Part shown: positions 1-5,351 of the stretch, piece by piece | How the letters are laid out: every line of letters starts with the position of its first letter | Numbering within the stretch: the stretch's first letter is position 1 | Source of the DNA: Polynucleobacter meluiroseus | GTDB taxonomy: Bacteria; Verrucomicrobiota; Verrucomicrobiia; Opitutales; UBA953 | Assembly (NCBI GenBank): GCA_943323725.2 | Contig: CALPIW020000099.1 | Span: 1 to 6,154 of the forward strand | Direction of reading: 5' to 3' | Length of the DNA stretch: 6,154 bases | Made by a program: the position numbers and the translations under genes | The notes under the pieces: generated by a model | Told to the model about the DNA's origin: nothing | What the model saw: only the letters and a program-made list of their open reading frames with translations | The model's database searches: none

Positions 1-1
1 C

Positions 2-859
2 GAAGAAGGTGCGACCTACCGACCGGAGTTCGAATGGCTCGGCGAGAAGCTGCGCTCGCTCGGCCATGACGTGCACGTCGTCGAACCCTCCCAGGTGATG
101 CAGATGGGCGACGGCTCCTACGTCCCCGTCGACGGCGCGCCGCGACGCGTCGACATCCTCTACCGTTTCTTCGAACTCTTCGACCTCGCGAACGTGAAGG
201 GCGCCGACGGCATCTTCAACGCGGTCGAAGCCGGCACGCTGACGCTGACGCCGCCGATGAAGGCGTTCCAGGAAGAGAAACTCGGCCTCGCCCTGCTCCA
301 TCATCCGCAGCTCGCCGAGTTCTGGAAGGAGAACCTGCCCGAAGACCACCACGAGGCCTTGTTCCGCATCGTCCCGCAGACCTGGATCATGGAGAAGACG
401 GAGCTCCCGCCGACGGCCGTGCTCCACGCGCCGGGCGTCAACGGCCGGCCGATCCGCGAATGGGCCGAACTCGCCGAGGCTTCGCAGCGCGAGCGCAACC
501 TGATCATCAAGGCGAGCGGCTTCCACGAGACCACCTGGGGCGCCCGCAGCGTGACCCTGGGCAGCGACGTCTCCCGCGACGAATGGCTGGAGGCCATCGA
601 GGACGCCCTGAACCCCGAGAACGAGACCTTCCACGTGATGCAGGCCTACCATAAGCCTTCGCGCCTGACCCACCCGGTCTATGCCGACGACGGCACCGTG
701 GCGCCGGCCGAAGGGCGCGTCCGCCTCTGTCCCTACTTCTTCGTCGATGGCGATTCGGTCGAACTTTCGGGCATCCTGGCGACCTTCTGTCCGGCGGATA
801 AGAAGATCATCCACGGGATGAGCGACGCGGCCCTGCTGCCCTGTCACGTGGTCGGCTGA
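2..859 (+). CDS. Probable ATP-grasp-like protein, 5'-truncated by window edge
   Basis: The reading frame is open from nt 2 to the TGA at 857-859 (285 codons visible), so the gene begins upstream of the window. The GTG at nt 71 is an internal codon, not a convincing start: the residues before it (EEGATYRPEFEWLGEKLRSLG) read as normal protein. The first part looks like an alpha/beta fold (a helix, then the strand DVHVVEP). A segment near nt 248-310 (TPPMKAFQEEKLGLALL) is followed by IVPQTWIMEK. Near nt 499-550 a strand with a candidate nucleotide-binding lysine (LIIKASGFHETTWGARSV) precedes a DEWLEAIEDAL helix. The end (YFFVDGDSVELSGILATF, then HGMSDAALLPC) resembles the metal/nucleotide-binding end of circularly permuted ATP-grasp or glutathionylspermidine-synthase-like proteins. 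That assignment rests on pattern resemblance only, and the substrate is unknown. There is no signal peptide or membrane segment in the visible part. The next gene starts 50 nt downstream on the same strand. Confidence 0.85.
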   Translation, partial: EEGATYRPEFEWLGEKLRSLGHDVHVVEPSQVMQMGDGSYVPVDGAPRRVDILYRFFELFDLANVKGADGIFNAVEAGTLTLTPPMKAFQEEKLGLALLHHPQLAEFWKENLPEDHHEALFRIVPQTWIMEKTELPPTAVLHAPGVNGRPIREWAELAEASQRERNLIIKASGFHETTWGARSVTLGSDVSRDEWLEAIEDALNPENETFHVMQAYHKPSRLTHPVYADDGTVAPAEGRVRLCPYFFVDGDSVELSGILATFCPADKKIIHGMSDAALLPCHVVG

Positions 860-872
860 GGGTCGTGCGTCG

Positions 873-902
873 CCTTGCTTCCGGCCGGCTTTACGGCCAA
901 GG
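873..902 (+). promoter_or_regulatory. Possible hairpin covering the dsbD ribosome binding site
   Basis: In the 50-nt gap before the dsbD start, GGCCG (883-887) can pair with CGGCC (894-898) around the loop GCTTTA. The stem can extend, past a 6-nt left-side bulge, by pairing CCTT (873-876) with AAGG (899-902). AAGG, followed by TAGG (903-906), is the only Shine-Dalgarno-like stretch before the ATG at 910. It has no U-tract, so it does not look like an intrinsic terminator. If it forms, it could limit translation of dsbD. In GC-rich DNA such pairings arise easily by chance. Confidence 0.25.
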
Positions 903-909
903 TAGGCCC

Positions 910-2940
910 ATGAGACTCCTCGCCCTCGGTCTGCTCTCGCTCCTCAGCCTGTTCGGCGACCTCGCGGCCGCCGTCCGGACGAAGGTCGACCTGGTCAACC
1001 TGACCCCCGACATCCGCCCGGGCGAGAAGGCCCTGATCGCGATGCGCTTCCGCTGCGACCCGCACTTCCACATCTACTGGAAGAACCCCGGCGACGCCGG
1101 CCAGTCCCCCACGGTCGAATGGCAGGAGAAGTCCGGCGCCACCGTCGGCGACTTCGTCTGGCCCGGCCCCAAGATGCTCGACCAATCCGGCGTCTATAAC
1201 TTCGTCTACGAGGACGAGACCCTGCTGCTCATGGAGGTCGCCGTCCCGGCCGGCGCCAAAGGCGCGCTGACCTTCAAAGGCAAAGCCGAATGGCTCGAGT
1301 GCGATGACTCCGGCTGCTGGCCGCATGACAAGCAGGTCGAACTCACCATCCAGGTGGGCGCCGGCAACGTCGCCTATAAATACGACCCGAAACTCTACCC
1401 GACGCTCCGCCCTCGCCTCACGACGACCGCGACAAGCGACGGCAAGTCGCTCACGGTCGCCGTCCCGGCCGGCGAGAAACTCCCGCAGACCTGGTTCCCG
1501 GAGCGCGGCTTCGTCGCCCCGACCGCGACGGCCAAGCAGAAGCAGGCCGGCGGCAGCGTCGTCTTCGAACTGGCGGACGCCACGGAGAAACTGGATTCGG
1601 GCGAGCTGATCTTCACCACGCGGGCGGCCGACGGCGGCTTCGTGGACATCAAGGCGGTCCTGGGCGGAGCCCCAGCCAAAGCCGCGCCCGGTCCGGCGGC
1701 CACGCCGACGAAGACCACCGGCGAATGGCAGCCTTGGTCGCCGGAAGCCCAGGCGAAGGCCTTGGCCGAAGGCAAGACGGTCTACGTCGATTTCACCGCG
1801 CGCTGGTGCGCCACCTGCCAGGTCAACAAGCGCGTCTACACGCAGGGCGACGTCGCTCAGGCGCTTTCGTCCGCCGGCGTGGTGATGCTCAAGGCCGACT
1901 GGACCAAGAAGGACGAGGTCATCGCGCAGGAACTCGGCAAGTACGGCCGCACCGGCATCCCTCTCAACGTCTTCCTCAAGGCCGGTCAACCGCCGGCGAT
2001 CCTTTCCGAGGCGCTCACGGGCACCGAAGTGCTCACGGCGCTGAAATCCGTCAGCGAAGGCAAAGCCTATCAGGCCGAGACCACCACGCATTCGTTCTTC
2101 ATCTGGATGCTGCTGGCTTTCGGCGGCGGCATCCTGCTGAACCTGATGCCCTGCGTCTTCCCGATGATCGGCCTCAAGGTGCTCGGGTTCGCCAAGGAAG
2201 CCGGCGCCTCGCGCCGTACCGTGGTCCTCAACGGCCTGCTCTATTCCGCCGGCGTCATCGCGAGCTTCCTCGTGCTCGCCCTGCTCATCATCGGACTCAA
2301 GTCCGGCGGCTCCTCCGTCGGCTGGGGCTTCCAGATGCAGTCGCCCGGCTTCGTGCTCGGCACGTGCGTGCTCATGATCGTCCTCGGCCTCAGCCTCGCC
2401 GGCGTGTTCGAGATCGGCACCAGCCTCGGCGGCGTCTCCGCCGGCGACGGCGAAGGGCGCACGGCGACCTTCCTCTCCGGCGTGCTCGCCACGGTGGTCG
2501 CCACGCCCTGCACCGCCCCTGGACTCGGCGCGGCCCTCGGCTTCGCCTTGGACAAGGATCGTTCGACCGCCGAGACGTTGCTCTTCTTCACGGTCATCGG
2601 ACTCGGCATGGCCCTTCCTTATCTCCTGCTCTCGGTCTTTCCGCGGCTCGCGGCGATGCTGCCTCGTCCGGGTGAATGGATGGAGTCCTTGAAGCAAGGC
2701 ATGTCGTTCCCGCTCTTCGGCTACGCGCTCTACCTGCTCTGGGTGCTCAACGCGCTCGTCGAGGACGCAGCCTGGGTGCGCGACGCTTCGCTGGGCCTGG
2801 CGCTGATCGCGACGGCCTGCTGGGTGCTCGGACGCTGGGGAGCCTTGCATCGCACCGATCGCGAACGCCTGACGGCCAAGCTGACCTCGGGCGCGCTGTT
2901 CATCGGCACGCTCGCCTACCTCTACGCGACGCTGCCCTGA
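910..2940 (+). CDS. dsbD: DsbD-family thiol:disulfide reductase, thioredoxin domain before the membrane domain
   Basis: The 676-residue protein carries electrons from cytoplasmic thioredoxin across the inner membrane to periplasmic disulfide or cytochrome c maturation partners. The ATG at 910 is chosen because it opens a signal peptide (MRLLALGLLSLLSLFGDLAA) and has AAGGTAGG just upstream. An in-frame GTG at 865 would add 15 residues and spoil this. Residues ~22-250 are the DsbD alpha-type periplasmic region, with the family signature HIYWKNPGDAG (54-64) and a cysteine pair C131-x4-C136. An Ala/Pro/Thr-rich linker (~252-270) leads to a thioredoxin domain (~272-390) with active site W299-C300-A-T-C303 and the cis-proline loop GIP351. 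About eight hydrophobic helices (~396-676) follow. They carry the beta-domain cysteines C415 (NLMPCVFP, helix 1) and C534 (ATPCTAPG, helix 4). The protein ends right after helix 8 with no C-terminal thioredoxin domain. All three redox pairs are therefore present, but in the order alpha-gamma-beta instead of alpha-beta-gamma. The topology still places the thioredoxin domain in the periplasm. Confidence 0.95.
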   Translation: MRLLALGLLSLLSLFGDLAAAVRTKVDLVNLTPDIRPGEKALIAMRFRCDPHFHIYWKNPGDAGQSPTVEWQEKSGATVGDFVWPGPKMLDQSGVYNFVYEDETLLLMEVAVPAGAKGALTFKGKAEWLECDDSGCWPHDKQVELTIQVGAGNVAYKYDPKLYPTLRPRLTTTATSDGKSLTVAVPAGEKLPQTWFPERGFVAPTATAKQKQAGGSVVFELADATEKLDSGELIFTTRAADGGFVDIKAVLGGAPAKAAPGPAATPTKTTGEWQPWSPEAQAKALAEGKTVYVDFTARWCATCQVNKRVYTQGDVAQALSSAGVVMLKADWTKKDEVIAQELGKYGRTGIPLNVFLKAGQPPAILSEALTGTEVLTALKSVSEGKAYQAETTTHSFFIWMLLAFGGGILLNLMPCVFPMIGLKVLGFAKEAGASRRTVVLNGLLYSAGVIASFLVLALLIIGLKSGGSSVGWGFQMQSPGFVLGTCVLMIVLGLSLAGVFEIGTSLGGVSAGDGEGRTATFLSGVLATVVATPCTAPGLGAALGFALDKDRSTAETLLFFTVIGLGMALPYLLLSVFPRLAAMLPRPGEWMESLKQGMSFPLFGYALYLLWVLNALVEDAAWVRDASLGLALIATACWVLGRWGALHRTDRERLTAKLTSGALFIGTLAYLYATLP

Positions 2941-2965
2941 ACGTCCGCCGATAGTCGCCAACAAA

Positions 2966-2989
2966 AAGGCCCGCCATTTGGCGGGCCTT
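2966..2989. terminator. Bidirectional intrinsic terminator
   Basis: A perfect 10-bp GC-rich stem, AAGGCCCGCC (2966-2975) with GGCGGGCCTT (2980-2989), closes on the 4-nt loop ATTT. On the plus strand it is followed by TTCTTG, a modest U-rich tail. On the minus strand the A-run at 2963-2967 gives UUUUU after the stem, a stronger tail. It sits 25 nt after the dsbD stop and 21 nt past the stop of the convergent OmpA-family gene, so it can end both transcripts. Confidence 0.9.
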
Positions 2990-3010
2990 CTTGTCAGCGT
3001 GTCAGTCGGC

Positions 3011-3619
3011 TCAGAGAGGGCTGAGATCGCTGACCGGAGCCGGCGCGGAACCGGCGGCGGCAGGAGCCGGCGCGGCGACGGGGCGGCTGACGGCGGCGCC
3101 ACGGTAGTTCACGTCGACGACGATGGCCTTACGATCTTTGGCGCCGGACTGACGACCGGCGGCGGACTTGTCCGCCTGCTGGGAACCGAGGGCCATGATC
3201 TCGCTGTTCGCCTGGTTGGCGCCGAGGCCGACGAGGTAATCACGGACAGACTGGGCGCGACGGTCGGAGAGACCGAGGTTGTACTCTTCAGTACCGAAAG
3301 TGTCGGTGTAGCCGGCGATGATCACCTTGGTACCCTTCACGCGGGCGGCGGCGGCGTCGAGCTTACCGCGCTCGGCAGCCGAGACGTTGTAACGGTCGAA
3401 ATCGAAGTAGACGGTGGCGAGGATGGCCTCGGGCGGGACGGTGCCGTTACGGATGGCGTCGGCCATGACGTCGTAGCCGATCGGGCGGGTGTCGAGGGTT
3501 TCGCCGTTGAAACCGGTGCCACCCTTGCCGGAAGACACGGGCTGGAAACCAGCGGGGATGCGAGAGGTGCAACCCACGACGAGGGCGGAAAGAGCGAGAA
3601 GGAAGGTGAGACGCTTCAT
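3011..3619 (-). CDS. OmpA/Pal-family peptidoglycan-binding lipoprotein
   Basis: This 202-residue protein is predicted to be lipid-anchored and to bind peptidoglycan non-covalently, tying the envelope layers together. Residues 1-16 (MKRLTFLLALSALVVG) form a lipoprotein signal, with lipobox VVGC giving C17 as the lipidated cysteine. Residues 18-19 are T-S with no Asp at +2, so sorting to the outer membrane is expected. Residues ~68-172 are the OmpA C-terminal-like domain. It opens with VYFDFDRYNV (70-79) and carries GYTDTFG (103-109). It also fits the family signature N-x2-LS-x2-RA-x2-V-x3-L from N114 to L129. D106 and R121 are the expected diaminopimelate-contacting residues. The tail after ~174 is Ala/Pro-rich and probably disordered. 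There is no N-terminal beta-barrel, so it is closer to Pal or small OmpA-like lipoproteins than to OmpA itself. No tol genes are nearby, so I do not name it pal. No clear Shine-Dalgarno precedes the ATG. Confidence 0.93.
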   Translation of the reverse strand: MKRLTFLLALSALVVGCTSRIPAGFQPVSSGKGGTGFNGETLDTRPIGYDVMADAIRNGTVPPEAILATVYFDFDRYNVSAAERGKLDAAAARVKGTKVIIAGYTDTFGTEEYNLGLSDRRAQSVRDYLVGLGANQANSEIMALGSQQADKSAAGRQSGAKDRKAIVVDVNYRGAAVSRPVAAPAPAAAGSAPAPVSDLSPL

Positions 3620-3631
3620 GGTGTGAGGGAG

Positions 3632-3660
3632 ATAAAAGAATAGCGGGCGGGACTGGGCAA
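3632..3660 (-). promoter_or_regulatory. Candidate sigma70-type promoter for the OmpA-family gene
   Basis: Reading the minus strand, TTGCCC (3660-3655, 4/6 to TTGACA) is followed after exactly 17 nt by TTTTAT (3637-3632, 4/6 to TATAAT). The stretch around the -10 is the only AT-rich part of this gap. A start about 7 nt further on would leave a leader of only about 5 nt before the ATG at 3619, matching the lack of a Shine-Dalgarno. The gene could instead be read through from the adenylyltransferase gene 52 nt upstream, as I see no terminator between them. Confidence 0.35.
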
Positions 3661-3671
3661 GCCTTGTCTCC

Positions 3672-4820
3672 TCAGTACCTAGGCACCTTGGGGTCGACCT
3701 TCAGGGACCAGGCATCGATGCCACCCTGCAGGTTGCTGACGCGGGCGAAGCCCTTGGACCGCAGGAACTGCGTGACCCGCATGCTCCGGCCGCCATGATG
3801 ACACTGGACCAAGACCCAGGCGTCGGCGGGAATCTCAGCCAAGCGGGTCGGCACGGTGTTCATCGGAATCAGGCGGGAACCCTCGATGCGGCAGACCGCA
3901 TATTCATCGGTCTCGCGGACGTCCACAAGGACGGGCGGGTTCGGGCCGGCCAGGAGGCGGCTGGCTTCTTCGACGGAGATTTCGAGCGGGGTTTCGGACA
4001 TGGCAGGAGAAAGGGTCGGACAGACGACAGGCGTATACGCGCTTTTTTCGAGGCTGCGGATCGTGGCGGACGCCCCGCAGCAGGGGCAGGCCGGATCGGG
4101 GAGGAGGCCCAGCCGACGGGAGGTGCCGGCTTCGACATCGACCACGAATAGCCGGGATTGGTTCCGCTGGCCGAGGAGCAACGCGATGGCTTCGGAGGCC
4201 ATCCAGGAGCCGATCACGCCGCAGGTGGCGCCGAAGACCCCCGCGTCCGCGCAAGTCGGCACCGAGGCGGCATCCGGAATGACCGGGTAGAGACAACGGT
4301 AGCAACCGGCCCCGGGCAGGAAGACCCCGACCTGGCCGGTGGCGCGGAGGACGCTCCCATGGACCAACGGACGACGGCCAAGGACGCAGGCGTCGGCGGC
4401 GAGGAAGCGCGTCGCGAAATTGTCGGTACCGTCGATGATGAGGTCGTAGCGCGCGACGAGCTCGGCGGCGTTCTCGACCGTGAAGCCTTCGGGGTGCAAA
4501 GCCACCTTGAGGCCGGGGTTGATCTCGCCGAGGGCTTCAGCCGCGGAGACCGTCTTGGGCAGACCGAGGGTGTCGAAGCCGTGGACGATCTGGCGATGCA
4601 GGTTGGAGATCTCGACCTTGTCCGGGTCGGCGATGCCGATGAGCCCGACGCCCGCGGCGGCCAGGTAAAGCCCGACCGGAGAACCGAGTCCGCCGGCGCC
4701 TAGGATGAGGACCTTGGCCTCGCGAAGGCGGAGCTGACCGGCTTCCCCGACCCCGGGCAGACGAATCTGCCGGGAGTACAAAGCCCTCTCATGATCGCTC
4801 AGGCGCTGGTCCGCGGACAT
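3672..4820 (-). CDS. moeB: MoeB/ThiF-type adenylyltransferase with C-terminal rhodanese domain
   Basis: The 382-residue E1-like enzyme adenylates the C-terminal Gly-Gly of a ubiquitin-like sulfur carrier (MoaD, ThiS or similar). The fused rhodanese domain likely supplies persulfide sulfur for thiocarboxylate formation. Residues ~8-250 are the ThiF/MoeB fold. They include the start RQIRLPGVGEAGQ (17-29), nucleotide loop GAGGLG (41-46), ISNLHRQ (71-77), and DGTDN (130-134) with the Mg-binding Asp. The conserved VPTCADAG segment carries C190. Two CxxC pairs, C173/C176 (CYRC) and C245/C248 (CPCC), form the structural zinc site. Residues ~274-382 are a rhodanese domain with active-site loop CHHGGR (340-345, nucleophile C340), the ending GGIDAW, and a short tail. 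The architecture matches eukaryotic MOCS3/Uba4 and many bacterial MoeB-rhodanese proteins. No molybdopterin, thiamine or tRNA-thiolation gene is adjacent, so the carrier is unknown and the symbol is by similarity only. It is divergent from ruvX and has no clear Shine-Dalgarno. Confidence 0.93.
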   Translation of the reverse strand: MSADQRLSDHERALYSRQIRLPGVGEAGQLRLREAKVLILGAGGLGSPVGLYLAAAGVGLIGIADPDKVEISNLHRQIVHGFDTLGLPKTVSAAEALGEINPGLKVALHPEGFTVENAAELVARYDLIIDGTDNFATRFLAADACVLGRRPLVHGSVLRATGQVGVFLPGAGCYRCLYPVIPDAASVPTCADAGVFGATCGVIGSWMASEAIALLLGQRNQSRLFVVDVEAGTSRRLGLLPDPACPCCGASATIRSLEKSAYTPVVCPTLSPAMSETPLEISVEEASRLLAGPNPPVLVDVRETDEYAVCRIEGSRLIPMNTVPTRLAEIPADAWVLVQCHHGGRSMRVTQFLRSKGFARVSNLQGGIDAWSLKVDPKVPRY

Positions 4821-4826
4821 GCCGAC

Positions 4827-4855
4827 AGTCGAACCCCCGCGACGAACGGTGTCAA
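4827..4855 (-). promoter_or_regulatory. Candidate promoter for the adenylyltransferase gene
   Basis: On the minus strand a perfect -35 consensus TTGACA (4855-4850) is followed after 17 nt by TCGACT (4832-4827), only 3/6 to TATAAT. The ATG at 4820 lies six bases beyond, so transcription from here would start at or next to the start codon and give a leaderless mRNA. The weak -10 keeps confidence low. Confidence 0.3.
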
Positions 4856-4874
4856 ACCGCCCCTTCCACGTGTC

Positions 4875-4891
4875 GGATTGAATATTCGTCC
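4875..4891. promoter_or_regulatory. Imperfect inverted repeat in the divergent intergenic region
   Basis: In the 74-nt gap between the divergent moeB-like and ruvX genes lies GGATTGAATATTCGTCC. Its core is the perfect 8-bp palindrome GAATATTC (4880-4887), flanked by GGA and TCC arms that are offset by one base. It is the only AT-rich patch in the gap. It could be a repressor operator or part of the ruvX promoter, but no partner regulator is encoded here and chance is possible. Confidence 0.2.
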
Positions 4892-4894
4892 AAG

Positions 4895-5350
4895 GTGCCC
4901 CAACTTGACCCCGTGGCTCAGGTCTTCCTCGGCATCGATTATGGCTCCCGACGGGTCGGGCTGAGCCATGCCGACGAACTCGGCTTCGCCTTCCCCCTGC
5001 CCGCCGCGGTCGCCGAAGAAGCCGAGGCCCGCTTCGCCCAGATCGGCAAGGAGATCGCCCGGCTCAAGGTCACGCTCCTCGTGCTGGGCTACCCTCTTTC
5101 CGTCGAAGGCGAGCGCACCAAGCGCTGCGACGAGGTCGACGCCTTCGCCGAAGAACTCACCCGTCGGTTCGCCCTGCCGATCGAGAAGGTCGACGAAGCC
5201 CTGACGAGCCAGGCGGCCGACGAGATGGGCGGACGTAAGGCCCGCTCGGCCAACGAACGCAAGCAGCAGGCCCGCACCGGCGAACGCGACTCCCGCGCCG
5301 CCGCGGTGCTGCTCCAGGATTTCCTCAACAGCCGGGGCATCGGCGCCTGA
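4895..5350 (+). CDS. ruvX: YqgF/RuvX family RNase H-fold nuclease
   Basis: This protein of up to 151 residues belongs to the YqgF family (putative Holliday junction resolvase, also implicated in 16S pre-rRNA 5'-end processing), a cytoplasmic RNase H-like nuclease. Family marks, numbered from the GTG at 4895, are FLGIDYGSRRVGLS (11-24, catalytic D15), LVLGYPLSVEGE (62-73), DEALTSQAAD (100-109), and DSRAAAVLLQDFL (132-144, a third acidic residue D132). The family's usual DERLT is DEALT here. No in-frame ATG precedes the first motif. The start is GTG at 4895, or GTG at 4913, which would give MAQVFLGIDYG and a more typical short N-terminus of 145 residues. The only SD-like AAGG (4892-4895) overlaps the first GTG and lies about 17 nt before the second, so neither start is well supported. 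truA follows after a single base, so the two are probably translationally coupled. Confidence 0.92.
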   Translation: MPQLDPVAQVFLGIDYGSRRVGLSHADELGFAFPLPAAVAEEAEARFAQIGKEIARLKVTLLVLGYPLSVEGERTKRCDEVDAFAEELTRRFALPIEKVDEALTSQAADEMGGRKARSANERKQQARTGERDSRAAAVLLQDFLNSRGIGA

Positions 5351-5351
5351 C

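Noticed and set aside
865..909. GTG at 865 as the dsbD start
   Set aside because: It would put RRLASGRLYGQGRP ahead of an otherwise good signal peptide and leaves the AAGGTAGG site inside the coding region. ATG 910 is better.
1725..2675. A 316-codon frame within dsbD, same strand, different frame
   Set aside because: Its product is Arg/His/Pro-rich, typical of an out-of-frame reading of a GC-rich gene, while the dsbD frame carries all the membrane helices and catalytic cysteines.
844..3102. A 752-codon open frame on the minus strand, longer than the dsbD gene opposite it
   Set aside because: It is antisense to dsbD, runs through the terminator hairpin and overlaps two real genes. Its product is rich in Arg, Glu, Gly and Ala with no recognisable domain or motif. 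Long antisense frames are expected opposite GC-rich genes with strong third-position GC bias.
2978..3643. A 221-codon plus-strand open frame opposite the OmpA-family gene
   Set aside because: The minus strand carries a complete lipobox and OmpA signature. The plus-strand product is a low-complexity Gly/Val/Asp sequence and starts inside the terminator stem.
3999..4001. Internal ATG (Met274) in the adenylyltransferase as the start of a separate rhodanese gene
   Set aside because: It lies at the domain boundary, but no Shine-Dalgarno precedes it and the frame is continuous with the MoeB domain. The fusion is a known architecture.
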